A stretch of DNA of 18,661 bases from Ophiocordyceps camponoti-saundersi (nom. inval.) (GCA_003339415.1 PDHQ01000502.1:1-18661), one strand, 5' to 3'. Shown: positions 1-11,100, counted from the first letter of the stretch. Notes: generated by a model not told the origin, from the letters alone. Numbers and translations are program-made.

Positions 1-504
1 AAGGCTTAGCTAGAATTAAGGGCTCTATTTAGTAATAAGGTTAGGAGGAAGGAAATCGGACTTTTTATCTTTTTATTACTTATTTACTTATTTTATTTTA
101 GATAAGAAGATAAGAGATAGAAAGAGGAACGGTCCGTAACAAATAGCCTTAATACGCTTAAAATCTTAAATATTATTAAAGCGAATAAAAATATTAAATA
201 ATAATATAGCTACTAATTAGATCTCCGCTTACTACTCTCTTATTAGTATTACTATTATATAATAGCTAAACTTTTTTTTCTTATATTTAAAGATATTTAT
301 TATATAAAGCGCTAATTATTTTTATTATTATAAAATATATAAACTTAGTAAAACTTAAGTTAATAAGCTATAACGCTATTAAGATAAGAAGGTATATTAT
401 ATAATTAATAATTATTAATAAAAATAACTTATATATATTATACGATTTATTAATTTTTATTAAAAATCTTTCTAATTATTATTATTATCTTTATCGATTA
501 GCTT

Positions 505-556
505 AAAAAAGAAAGAAAAAAAAAAGGAAAAGAAAGAGAGAAAGAGAGAGAGGGAG
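505..556 (+). other. 52-base uninterrupted purine run
   Basis: Positions 505-556 contain only A and G, shifting from poly-A through GAAA to GA repeats. A T follows and then a G-rich segment. Polypurine tracts prime plus-strand synthesis just inside the 3' LTR of retrotransposons, and the next bases (TA, which could be a RIP-altered TG) would suit an LTR start. No paired LTR copy was found in the window, so a simple low-complexity tract is equally possible. Confidence 0.45.
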
Positions 557-560
557 TAAG

Positions 561-580
561 GAGGGGTTTTTATACCCCTC
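561..580. repeat. short hairpin after the purine run
   Basis: GAGGGGT at 561-567 and ACCCCTC at 574-580 form a perfect 7-bp stem around a 6-base loop. It lies 4 bases after the end of the purine run. No function can be assigned; it may be part of a decayed terminal repeat. Confidence 0.5.
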
Positions 581-1139
581 TAAAGGCGGTAAGAGGCGGC
601 AGAATCCGATTTTTAATTCTTATTTTTCGTAATATTTTTTAATATTTTTAGTATAAAGTTATAGAAAGTTAGCTTTCTACTTATTTTTCTTAATATTATA
701 ATTATAAGAGACTTTTATAGTAAAACTTTATAAAAATATATTATAAATTAAATTATATAATAACTTAACTTTTATTTTTTAGCTAGTAGCTTATTTTTTT
801 TATTTCTTTTTATTATAATATTATAAGCGTTATTTACTTTTAGAGATTTTTTTTAATTATATACTTATTTAATATTATATAACTATTTTTCTTTAAAAAT
901 ATTTACTTTTTAAGAAGATAGAGTTTTTTCTTTATATAATACCTTTTTATTTAATATATCTTTTTATAAAAAGAAAAAGTTAAGTATTAGATATTATCTC
1001 TCTATACCCCTTTATATTTATTATATAATATATATATAGAGGATAGTATAGATATAAGGAAGCCTCTAACGAAATATATATTATTACCTAAATCGTACCT
1101 TATATAACTTAGAAGGTAGGAGGTAGCTTAGATAAGAAA

Positions 1140-1330
1140 AAGGAGGGTATAGAAGTGGAGTATTATCTAGCTATATAGCCGCTCTTCCTTATACGATAAA
1201 GGAAGGGTATCTATCTCTAATTATACTTAATTTAGGTTACCTTTGCTTTCTCTTACTTATACGTATATATAAAGACTACTTAATAAATATAGCTATAGAG
1301 TTAGATAGTATTTAGTTTTTATATTAGGGA
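1140..1330 (+). promoter_or_regulatory. promoter-like or LTR-like patch
   Basis: This patch keeps more G and C than its surroundings. It holds an imperfect palindrome at 1184-1205 (CTTCCTTAT / ATAAAGGAAG with a one-base bulge) and a TATA-like TATATAAAG at 1266-1274. An inverted repeat followed by a TATA box would fit an LTR promoter or the upstream region of the hAT transposase. TATA-like strings are cheap in DNA this AT-rich, so the call is weak. Confidence 0.25.
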
Positions 1331-1579
1331 CTTTTTTAGGAATTTTTAAGCTTTTTAAAAAAAAGAAAAGAAAAGGAAAAAATAGCTATTTCTTAATATA
1401 ATATAAAGGAATTTAAATTAAGCTAAGATAAGAATTTAAAGATTTATATTTTATAATATAGCTTATTTACCCGATAGCTTTTTCTAATTAAGGAAAATAA
1501 AGAACGAAAAGTAAAAGCTATTTATATTACGTTAGTATTTATTTTTCTTTTTTTCCCTTTTTTTAAATATAAAAATATA

Positions 1580-3480
1580 TTATTAATTAAATTTTTTATA
1601 TAAAGAGCTATTTAAAAGAGTTTATTTTTCTAATTTATAAGTTTTAAGCTTCGAATTTTTCCTAGTATTATAAGAATAAATATAAAATAATTACTTATAA
1701 TAAAAATTCTAAAAAAAACTTAAAAAAAGTAAGTTTTTAGCCTTTTTATTATTAATTTACTAATTTTATATTAGAATAATCTATTAAAAAAATTTATAAA
1801 TTTTTTTAGAAAAATAAGCTAAGTTAAACTTAGCTTTTAATACTAATTTAGCTTAGAATCTAGTTATTAAGTTTCTTTTAACTATAAATATTTCTTTTTC
1901 TATAATTAACTTTAAGCTTTTTAATAAGCTTCTGACTTATTATAATTAGTAAGTTATTTTCCTTTTATTTTAATTTTTAATTAACTTTTTCTAGAGATTA
2001 CTAGCTTATTTATTATACTAAGTTAAAGGATTATTTAAAAAACTATTTTAATAAAGCCCTTTTAAAGTTAAATAATAACTTTATAAATTACTCTTCTAAA
2101 AATAGCTTTTATAGCCTTATTTATAATATCTAGCCTTTAGCTACTTAAGATACTTATTTAGGCTTAATTATAACTTATATTTCCCTAAACTTTAAGCTAT
2201 ATTATAAGCTTATAAGTAAGTTATTTATTTCTTTATTTATTTATAAAAACTAATAATTTTTAGCTTTTAAAAAGCATTTAGAATAGTATATTAGAAATTA
2301 TATTTATATTAAAATTCTTTCCTATTTTAAAGCTTACCTTACTATTACTTTAAATTAATAAGTATATTAATAATTTTTTTTTTTTCTTTACTAATTTATT
2401 TATTTATTAATAATATTATACTAATATTACTTATAATAAAATTACTAATAATAAAACCTTTTTAAATGCTTATTCCTTAGCTTATAACGACTTTTTTTCT
2501 AAAGAATTTACTAGCTAAATTCGCTACTTAGTATATATTATTAATTTAATAGCTTAGGATATCTTTAAAGCTTTTTTAAATAATTCTAACTTAAAAAAGT
2601 AACTTTTAGATAAAAATACTATTTTATAAAAGTATAATAGTAAATTATTTATTCTTATTATAATTTTTTACTAATTATTTATTTTTATAGCGCTTTTAAC
2701 CTAACTTTAACTTATTTTACTTATTATTAAGTATAATATAGAGCCTAAATAGCTTTTTTAAAAGGGTTTATAATAGTAGAAATCTAAGGGAAATATAAAA
2801 TAATTTAAAAAATAAAAGTTATTATTAGTAAGTTTTTTTATTTCTTAATTATTTATTTAACTACTAGTTAATTAAATAGATAATGCTATAAGGTAGAATT
2901 TTATATTTTTTTATATTTAAAAGAGTATTAGAATTCTGTTCTACTTTAGAATAAGTTTCTAAATTAATAAAATATAAAGAGTATAAAAAAGTATTTCCTA
3001 CTAATAAGGAATAGGAAGCTTTAAAAGATTTTAAAGCTATTTATAACGTTTTTTTTAACTTCTTCTATTTATTTATAAGGCTACTTTTATATAATAAGTT
3101 TAGAAGGATTATTTTTTATTTTTTAAATCTTTAATCGGCTTACTAAATTATATAAAGAATTTTCTAACTTTAAAAAAAGCTAGGTATTTTTCTTTTATTT
3201 ATTTTTTAAAATACTTACTAATTACTTTTTAATCTTCTTATTCTATTACCTTTAAGACCTATATAATAAAAAGCTTAAAAAAGCTAGAGAAGTATTTTCT
3301 AAAATAACTTAAAAAAAATAACTTACTAGCTTTCTAACTTTATTTATTTGCTATTATAATAAACTTACTAATATACGCTTATATATATAATCTTCTAGTA
3401 AGTATATATACTAAGTTAGCTATTAAATATAATATATAGAAGAGGGAGATAAGCTAGCTACTAATTATAAGATTATAAAA
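1580..3480 (+). pseudogene. RIP-decayed hAT-family transposase
   Basis: Cut-and-paste DNA transposase remnant of the hAT superfamily, read on + in several frames. At about 1872-1945 the frame reads ISFSIINFKLFNKLLTYY, resembling the hAT pre-catalytic segment with a 'PF..VE...F..LL.YL' pattern. At 2050-2370 comes a stretch with DTYLGLIITYIS, like the segment after the first catalytic aspartate (W-T-S then 'YLG.T.HYI'). The clearest mark is 2519-2575, IRYLVYIINLIA-stop-DIF, which matches the hAT hallmark 'RC.AHI.NL..QD'; the Cys and His are replaced, as expected from TpG and CpA loss. At 2991-3100 a frame VFPTNKE-stop-EALKDF fits the central 'L...EW..L..' segment. The C-terminal dimerisation region was not identified. 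Frame changes show indels as well as RIP stops. The limits are approximate. Confidence 0.75.
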
Positions 3481-3608
3481 TAGCTTTTATAAAAAGTATA
3501 AATATAAGTAAAAGTTTTTTAAGAATTAAAATAGTAACTATAAAAGAATATAAATTATTACTTAAAGGAATACTAAGCTTATTATATAGCTAAAAGCTTT
3601 AAGGAAGA

Positions 3609-3914
3609 TTTTCTAATATAATCTTAAAAATATTTTACTTATAGGGATTTTATAGTAATTTTCGTATATATTAGTAAAATAAAGATTTCCTAATATATAG
3701 TAATTTCCTAGGACGCGGGGATTTCCTAATAAAATCTAGAGATTTTTAAAAATATATTTTAATATTAAATCTAGTAAGAAATCTCGGTAAAATCTTAAAA
3801 GTTATTATAGAGAAATCCTAATAGAAAATCTTAGTAATTTCCTAAGCGTAAAGGTAATAAAATTTATAAGGGAAATCTAAGTAAAATCTTAAAAGGGAAA
3901 TCTTAGTAAAATAT
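3609..3914. repeat. cluster of degenerate short repeats
   Basis: About nine copies of a motif related to GGAAATCYTAGTAAAATC occur in both orientations. Examples are GATTTCC forms at 3684, 3701 and 3719 and GAAATC forms at 3778, 3812, 3871 and 3896. The last two, at 3870-3889 and 3895-3914, are nearly identical and lie 25 bp apart in tandem. The block sits just downstream of the hAT transposase remnant. hAT elements often carry clustered subterminal repeats in both orientations that bind their transposase, so this may be the right subterminal region. A plain minisatellite is the alternative. Confidence 0.6.
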
Positions 3915-3929
3915 TATAAGAGGTTAAGC

Positions 3930-4880
3930 GATTTATAAAAATATTATTATATATCCTATATTAACTCCCTAAGCTTAAAAAGAATTCTAATAGCTTTATT
4001 AACTTTTTATATTATTTTAGAAATTATTATTATACTTAAAAGCTTTTTTATATTAATTTTAATAACTATATCTAATTACAAATTAAGAAATATTATTAGG
4101 GATCTATATATAAAGAATTAAATTAATCTATATAAGGTAGGAAAGAAATAAAAAATAAGATAATAATAATAAAAGAGAATTATAATATATATTAAATATA
4201 TATAGAAGAATATATATTATAGTTAAAAGTATCGTAATATTAAGAAAGGAAAATAAAAATAAAAAAGATATAATATATTATATAAACTAAAAAAATAAAA
4301 TAAAGGAAATATTTTACTATGTTTATTATTTAGATATATAAATTATAATAATAATATAAAAGCGAATATAGGTAATTTTATTATAATTAATATAAAAGAT
4401 ATAGTTTATAGCTTTAAGTATAATATACTTTATAAAAATAGAGGCGTTTAAAATATTAGGAATAATAGTAAAGTTAACTATATTATAAATAGTTTATACT
4501 TATCTTTAAGTATATATTATAAGTAGTTAATAATAAATAAGCTTTACTTAGCCTTCTTATTATAGCTAATATTCTTTCTTTATTTATAGTATATAAAGTA
4601 TAAGGAAAAATAATATATAATTAATATTATATTATAAAAATATTAGAAAATAATATTAAAAATATACTAATTTATAAAGTTTTTACCTAAGCTTAGTAGA
4701 TATATTATTATTATATATTAATAGTTAAATAACTTTAAAATCTATTATATATTAATAGTTAAATAAATATAATAGTTATTACTTAATAATAGTTAAATAA
4801 TATAATATATACTTTTTATATAAAGCGTATTATTAATATATATCCGCTATAGTTTATATTAAAGCTATATAGAAAGTTAT
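3930..4880. other. AT-rich interval, no gene recognised
   Basis: I see no followable frame. Purine-rich segments occur around 4130-4310. A short direct repeat, TTATATATTAATAGTTAAAT, occurs at about 4711 and 4745, with a third partial copy (TAATAGTTAAATA) near 4786; it is probably local duplication. Confidence 0.4.
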
Positions 4881-6440
4881 AAAGAGTTTTAATCTATTAT
4901 TATATTAATAAATAAATCGGCGTTAATAATCTTAATAGTTATAATATACTTAGTATTATAAAAAGGTTTAACTAAGCTACCTTTCTAATTATATAGCTTC
5001 TTAGTAATATTATTAAAAGCTATTTTTACTAAATTTAAAATATTAAAAATAGGAATATTACTAAAATTTAAAATTATCTTATTTCTAATAATATCGCTCT
5101 AAGCTAAGAAGAGTATATAATTAATAATAATAGCTAAAAGTAAAGTAATAATACCCTTATTAAGTAAATATATTTATTTTCTTATATAAATATAAAAGTT
5201 TTATTAGTTTTTTTCGTAAAACTCTAATATCTTACCCGAATTATTAAATACTAATTTCTTATTAATAAATATAATAACTTTATTAATATTAATTAATAAG
5301 TTTTTAAAAGCTAAGATATTAAATAAGATAAGTATTAAGATAGGGAAATTAATAATTTATTTATCGCTAATATTAAATATTTTCGCTATATAATTTAAGC
5401 TAAGAGAAATATTATATTTAGTAAAGTATTTATTAAAATAAGTTATTTAAATTAAAGTAATATTTATATCTTAGAATATTAAAGCTTATTTATTATAATA
5501 TATTATAAAAAGAATAAGTAAGTATTTAATAACTTAAATTAAATTATTATAATAAGTTATTAAGAAACTATTATCTACCTTTTTAATTTTTTTAGCTTTT
5601 AAAACTTTTTAAAATTAAATTATAATCTTCGAAATTATTATAGGGGTTTTAAATTATTAAGAGGTAGAGTAAGTTTACTTATTAGGAGTTTTAAGAACGC
5701 TTTATTAAATAAAAATAAAAGGAGTAATAAAACGCCTTATTAAGGATTTTCTAAAAATAAGAGTAGCTCCTTTAACCTTAGTCTCCTTTTCTATAGCTAT
5801 TAATATTATTTTTTCTATCTTACTAAGGTAATTAATATAAGAAATAATAGCTAGGATTCTTTTAATTTTCTCTAATTTTTTTAACTCCTAATAAATTTAC
5901 CTAATAATAAAGCCTTTAATATAATTCTTTATAATTTCTAATAGCGTATAAGCGCTATAATAGTTTTTTCTAAGCTAGTTAAATTATAAAAAAATATTAT
6001 CTTTAATATTAATAAAGGAGTATAGTAAAAAAGGTTAGGTATAGCTTTTTAATAAAATAGCCGGTATTTTAAAAATAAAGCTAGCGGTAAAAAAAGATAT
6101 TATAATAGTTTATCGAATAGAATATTTAGGCGCTATAATTTTAGAAATATTAAATAAGGAGTAGTTAAAGCTAAAATATTTATTATCTAAAAGCGAATAT
6201 TTAGAATTATAATCTTTATTATTAGGGAGTTATCTTTTATTAGCTTACCTTTTTATTTTTCTATTAATATAATAAATATAATTATTTAATTTACTAAATA
6301 ATAAATTATATCCCTTTTCTTATAATACTTATTTTTAAGTAATAAAAGTTATATAGTTATTTATTTTTTATTATTAAATTTATAAGTAAGCGATTTAAAT
6401 AAATACTAAAATTCCGTAAGGTTTTTAAATAGGTAAATAG
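4880..6440 (-). pseudogene. long decayed ORF of unknown product
   Basis: On the minus strand one frame can be followed from about 6226 down to about 4880, some 450 codons, broken only by TAA and TAG. A further piece in another frame (about 6440-6250) leads into it. Landmarks include YINYLSKIEKIILIAIEKE (around 5790-5842), FNNSGKILEFYEK, and IINADLF with its first base at 4930. Lysine is very common, partly because RIP turns GAA after T into AAA. I do not recognise the family. It lies on the same strand as, and downstream of, the chromovirus pol end at about 6790, so it could be an extra ORF of that element, part of a neighbouring element, or another transposon. No catalytic motif was seen. 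Confidence 0.55.
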
Positions 6441-6790
6441 CTTTTTTAAAGCTTTTAAATAAAAATATAAGGGGAGTATAAATTAATTATTTATAAAATA
6501 ACTTATAATATATCTTATTATAAGAATAATAGAGATTATTATAAGGAGGATTAATCTTAAGTATAAAAAAAAGGAAATAATATAAAAAAATAAAAAAAAA
6601 TTAAAAGATAAAAGAAATAATTATAAAAAAAATAAAGACTAATATATAGGAAGATATAATAAAGATAAGTAGTATAAAGGGGAATAAGAGAGGATAAATA
6701 GAAGAGAGAGGAAATAAAAGAAAAAAGGTAAGAAAATAAAAGGAAATCTAATATAAATAATAACGCGTTAAATTTATTATTTCCTAAAAA
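6441..6790. other. purine-rich interval between two minus-strand frames
   Basis: From about 6540 to 6750 the + strand is dominated by A and G, with little C. There is no followable frame. The 3' LTR of the minus-strand chromovirus would be expected about here, but I could not find a matching second copy in the window, so no LTR is called. Confidence 0.4.
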
Positions 6791-8313
6791 TATTATATAT
6801 TTATTACTAAGTAACTTATTTACTTTATTCTAATAGCTAATACTTTTTAAAAGTATTTATATATTTTCTCTTAGTAATTTCTAGCCTAGCTTCTAACTTA
6901 TTTTTTTTTCTTAAATTCTTTAATTATCTCTTTTTATTAAAAGTCTTTCTTAGCTACTTACTAATTATTATTACTTAGGTATCTTTTCTAATATATAAAA
7001 TACTTTATTTAAATAATACCTTACTTTTTTTTAACCTTTCTCTTTTTAAGGATTTATTTAATCTTATAATTATTAATATTAAGCTTAGAGCTAAGTTATT
7101 CTCTTAAAATATTAGCTAGTTAAAATTATATAACTAATATAATAAGATAGATATTTATAAAATTATTAAAATTTAATTAATAAGCTAAATAACTGATTTT
7201 TTTAATTATATAAAAAGGCTTAGTTTACTATTCCGAAAGCTTCGCTATTTATTTATTAAGAATAAAATATCTTTTCTTAAGTTTTAGCTAAACTTAATTA
7301 TTAAGCTTAAACTTAAGCTTCTAATATTTTTTATTATATTATTTTTTTATTATAGCTTAAGTATAAGTAATAGAAATAATTACCTTATCTTTTAATATTT
7401 CCCTAAACTTAAAAGAAGCTTAATCGCTTAGATAATAGAAACTATTATTTATCTAGAATTTAGTAAGTAACTTACTTAGCGTAATTTTAATAACTAAGAA
7501 AAAGGAGTTATTAAGTAAAAACTAAAAAGCTAATAAGGCGTTAATTTATTATTTTATTAGGAAATTAGTAGCGAAGAATTTAAAAGCGATTTTAATAATA
7601 TAATTTTATTTTTCGGATAAATTATTAGTTTATAAGTAATATATAATTAATATTAAGAGTTTAATATTAAAAGTAAACTATAAGGTTTTTTAAAGCTTAG
7701 ATATAAATTTTAAATTTTAATTAAAAATAATTTATTTTAAAAATCCTTAATTATAATAAGTAAGCTTATTATATAGCTACTAAGCTTATTTTTTAGCGGT
7801 AAAGTAATTATATTTCAAGGTTAAAATATATATTTTTAAGAACTTATCGGTAATAGTAAAGAGGGTATTATAAAACTTTCCTTTAGGTTTAAACTAAGGT
7901 AAGTTTTCCGAAAAAACTAAAAAGAGTCTAGTAATAAAACTTATTATAATTATATAAAAAAAATCGCTAGGGAATAAATAAGAATTATTTCCCTAAAAGG
8001 AGCTTATTTATTAGTTTAATTTTATTTATAAATATTATATTTATTTATAAAATTATTAATCTTTTTTTTAATTAGAAAATAATAAAACTAAAAGAGAGTT
8101 TTGCTTATATATATCTTTAGCTAGTATAAAATTTATAAAAGTAATATTTAAAAATAATTTCTTTAATATAATTTTCGGGAATATAAAATTATTTTTAATT
8201 ATTAATATTTTTAAGATATAATAAGCTATTAATTTAGATAAAAGTAAGTTTTTCCTAAAAGTTTTTATTTTTAAATTACTTTAAGATTTTAAATTATTAT
8301 ATATTAAAAAGAT
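6790..8313 (-). pseudogene. decayed chromoviral pol, 3' half: integrase and chromodomain
   Basis: Minus-strand frame with stops only at TAA/TAG. At about 7370-7990 it follows the Ty3/gypsy integrase core: TLFTITDKF, then a segment aligning with 'IISDRD.KF...W' (here IIFN-stop-NLKFISKL), then the 'AYHPQTDGQ.ER.NQ' region in eroded form, then FKFFATNF and LLNNSF. At 7165-7236 TKPFYIIKKISYLAY matches the GPY/F module ('GPF.I...I..LAY.L'). At 6913-7072 NYKIK, ILKKRKVKKK, YFIY, KRYLSNNN and VAKKDF match a chromodomain ('Y.VE.IL..R', 'YLV.WKGY....NEW'), which in chromoviruses directs integration into H3K9-methylated heterochromatin. The upstream part (8000-8313) should hold the zinc-binding region but is too decayed to confirm. 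Confidence 0.85.
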
Positions 8314-8318
8314 ATTTT
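8314..8318. repeat. left target-site duplication ATTTT
   Basis: ATTTT immediately precedes the left terminal repeat and recurs directly after the right one. Five bases is the usual duplication size for Ty3/gypsy and Ty1/copia integrases. The sequence is low in complexity, so chance agreement is possible. Confidence 0.6.
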
Positions 8319-8568
8319 TATAAAAGTCCTATACTTTTTAATATTTATAAGAAGCTAACTTTATTAATATAAAATAACTTAAAAAGTTCTAAAGTATATA
8401 TAGTATATATATTTAGGGTTATAGTCCGTATATAGCCCGCGCCTATCCCGCGCGCAGCGCTAACTAATCGTATATACTTATATATACCCCGCGCCCGTTA
8501 TACGCGCGGACTTAACTAAGCACCCCTTACGTAACTTAGCTATTCGGGCGTAGCCCGAATCCCTTATA
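8319..8568 (+). repeat. left terminal direct repeat (5' LTR-like)
   Basis: It matches 14993-15248 over its full length with about 22 differences, all transitions, plus a 6-bp indel. Its right half (about 8428-8560) is an unusually GC-rich island full of CpG, ending in a perfect hairpin. TATA-like strings at about 8396-8410 and 8470-8486 could be promoter remnants. It is read as the 5' repeat because the internal coding frames run on the + strand. Confidence 0.85.
8542..8560. repeat. perfect hairpin in the left terminal repeat
   Basis: ATTCGGGC and GCCCGAAT pair over 8 bp around the loop GTA. The same 19 bases are unchanged at 15222-15240 in the other repeat, although the repeats differ elsewhere. 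An RNA-level role such as termination or polyadenylation is possible but unsupported. Confidence 0.75.
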
Positions 8569-8699
8569 TACCTTATTACTTTAGAAAAAAAGTACTTCCG
8601 GCCGCGGCACGTATATATATAAGGTATAAGTTAAAATACCCCTTATATAGAAAAATTTTTTTCCTCCTTTTTTTTTTCTTTTTAAGCTAATTATATTAT
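8569..8699 (+). other. leader after the left repeat with pyrimidine run
   Basis: Non-coding stretch between the left terminal repeat and the first decayed frame. It carries a CpG-containing patch (CCGGCCGCGG at about 8599-8608) and an uninterrupted 28-base pyrimidine run at 8656-8683. No tRNA-complementary primer-binding site could be recognised; RIP could have altered it. Confidence 0.45.
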
Positions 8700-10270
8700 T
8701 TTCCCTTATTAAGTAAATATTTCTCTAAGCTTTATATTTTATTACTCCGCTACTATATTTTTATAGTTTTTCTTTATTATTATTATTATCTAAGCTTTTT
8801 ATAGCTATTTATTTTTTTTTATTTTTATTAATTTTTAAGCTTTTTATATTTATTAAGTTATTATATTATTACTTTAATATATTATTTAGTTAGCTATAGT
8901 TACCGCCTTATACGATAAGTAGCTATATTATAAAAGGTAATTTAGATAATAAAAATATTACTATATTATAAAAGGTAAAATATTTATATACTCCTTATAT
9001 TTAAGACCTTTATAATAGCTATAATATTAATTACTAATATAATTATAAAATAGCTTATAAGGTATATAAGTAGCGGTAAAAATAATATTTTTAAGAAAAA
9101 TACCTTTTTATTATAAATATATACTTATAGTAAGCTATTTATAACTTATAAATAATAGTTAGGGAAAGATAAGCTATTACCTTACCCGCTCGCCCCCGCG
9201 CTAAAAAAATACTTAGCTAGCGCGCCTAGCTTACGCTAGAGTTTCTTACTTATATTAACTATTTATAAACTATATTAGCTATTACTTATATTATACCGCG
9301 CCTAGTAACTAACTTTTACGCTCTTTTTACACTTAAATAATAATAATTCTCCGCGCTTATCCTTATTATTAATAATATAATTACTATATTTACCTTATAT
9401 ACCTTAACTTATAGTATATTTTTAGTAATAATATAATATTAATAATAGTAATAATAATAATAAGGCGCTTTTACTACTAGCTTTAACTTTTTCGCCTTAT
9501 AATATAAAATATTCTTTTAATAATAAAAAGAATAATAGCGATAAATTCTTAAGTAATAATAGGATAAATAAGATATTTAGATTATAAACCGCTAAGCGAA
9601 TATTAATATATAAAAGCGGAAAAATAAAAAAAGGAATAATATTTTTTATTAAATAATTATAACGCTAACTAATTTATATAATATATTAAGCCCGCCCGCT
9701 ATTTTACTATACGCTACTTTTACTAACTTATATATATTACCTAGCTTTTAGTTATTTAGTATTTATATATAGTACTTATTCTCTCCTCCCGCTATATATT
9801 AATAAAGTAAGTTTACGCTAGCGCTTATATATAGCGCGTGCGGCCTGGGAGTAGGATAAGCAAAACTCCTACTATTAATATTATATTAAATATTCTCCTA
9901 GCTTTAAGGTATACCCTCCTTTACCTAAGAATATATTTATTATAAGTTAATATTAATACTAAGTTACGGCTAATATTATAATAATCTCCTAAGTTATTTA
10001 ATTATAATAGAGGATTATAAGGAGAAAGCGGAGAAAATAGATATTAGTTTAAAGCTAATATAAGGAGAGAGAAAAAATAAGTAAATAAGAAATAAAGGGA
10101 AATAGGGGGTAAGGGGGTAATATTATATTTATATAATAAGGAGGGAAAGTTACTTAAGGGGGATAATTAGCTATAAGGGGCGCTTAAATAAATATATAGT
10201 TAAGTTTACCTTAAGCTATTATAAAAATATATATCCCCTTATATAAATTTAAAATAGTTTAATATTATAT
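8700..10270 (+). pseudogene. decayed glutamine-rich ORF (segment A) of the 6.93-kb element
   Basis: A single + frame (codons starting at positions leaving remainder 2 on division by 3) can be followed for about 520 codons, interrupted only by TAA and TAG. Many stops are clustered, notably nine in ten codons at 9434-9463, best explained as former glutamine runs (CAA/CAG). Readable pieces include ITLPARPRAKK (about 9175-9210) and ACGLGVGQAKLLLLI (about 9838-9882). The first part is rich in Leu, Ile and Tyr, the last part basic. Its place first after the left repeat would suit a gag-like protein, but no zinc knuckle or capsid motif was seen. Start and end are uncertain because ATG would have become ATA. 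Confidence 0.5.
9434..9463 (+). repeat. trinucleotide run: former polyglutamine codons turned to stops
   Basis: In the frame of segment A the codons read TAA TAT TAA TAA TAG followed by five TAA, then GGC. RIP of a CAA/CAG run (with one CAT or CAC) gives exactly this. An ordinary TAA microsatellite is the alternative, but the frame is otherwise followable on both sides. Confidence 0.6.
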
Positions 10271-10455
10271 AATATTTAAAGCTATTAAATAGCTTTTAAG
10301 TTAAAATAATATAATTTTTCTATTTTATAAAAATAAATTAATAAGGCGTTTTACTTTATAAACGCTAACTTTTAGTATTTTTTATAATAAAGATTTCCTT
10401 AACTTTATACTTATTAAAAAATAAGTTATTATAAGAAAAATAAAGGAGGGGATTT

Positions 10456-11100
10456 AGCTAAAAGTTAGTAAGTAACTAAAATAGTAAAAAGTTACTAATA
10501 ATACGCTTAATAAGGTTAATATAGAAAATAAAGTAAATATTAAGTAATATATTAAAAGTAATAGTAAATAGCGTTAATATAGCTATTACTTTATACTTAT
10601 TTTTAAGGTAATTAAGCTTTTAAGATAAATAGTTAAACTATATATAGGTAAAGTTAAGCTATATAAAGTTACTAATTTAAAACTATTTTATAAGTTAGTA
10701 AAACTTATTTAAAAAGTTTTATTATTATTACTAAGCTTAGGTAATAGAGGCTTATATTAGTTTAATATTATTATAAAAGAATTAAGTAAACGCTATAGCT
10801 TAGCTTTTCGAGGAAAAGATAGGGGCGGCCGCCTCCGCTAGCTAGTTAAGAAAAGTAATATTGAAGCTATAAAATAAATAGTTAAGATTAATATTTATTA
10901 TAAATAAGTTCTAATTATTTAAAGTAAGCTAGTAAGTAAGTAAGTAATATAGCTAGTTAAATTATAAGAAAGAGATTATATAATAGAGAATAGCTTATAT
11001 TTTTTAGTTTATATATTTTATACCCTTATTAGTTTAGGGGTAATATATTATAGAAAATAGCTTATTAACTTTAGTAAAATAGTAAAAAGTAAATTAAAAA
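10456..11100 (+). pseudogene. decayed ORF segment B of the 6.93-kb element
   Basis: Frame with remainder 1, followable from about 10456 to about 11100. Stops are TAA/TAG only, many probably former Trp or Gln codons. The best-preserved piece is LFEEKIGAAASAS (about 10804-10842), which falls on a CpG-rich patch with CGGCCGCC and is therefore less affected by RIP. Followed immediately by segment C in another frame. No family recognised. Confidence 0.4.

Larger units (their letters stand above)
1..1580. other. AT-rich stretch without a recognisable gene
   Basis: I found no frame that I could follow or assign here. The stretch holds a long purine run and hairpin near 505-580, and a somewhat more GC-containing patch at about 1020-1330; both are listed separately. 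The rest is strongly RIP-like AT sequence and may be decayed transposon ends, including the upstream end of the hAT element. Confidence 0.5.

Noticed and set aside
3364..3430. Telomeric or centromeric satellite
   Set aside because: No TTAGGG arrays and no regular long tandem period were seen here or elsewhere in the window.
4711..4799. Functional iterated binding sites
   Set aside because: Three near-copies of an AT-only string in AT-rich DNA are easily explained by local duplication or chance.
8428..8560. tRNA or other structured RNA gene in the GC-rich island
   Set aside because: Only the short hairpin at 8542-8560 folds clearly; no tRNA cloverleaf or A/B box pattern was seen, and the segment is part of a duplicated terminal repeat.
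8656..8683. Minus-strand polypurine tract showing the 6.93-kb element runs leftwards
   Set aside because: It lies about 90 bp from the terminal repeat, not adjacent to it, and the internal frames are better on the + strand.
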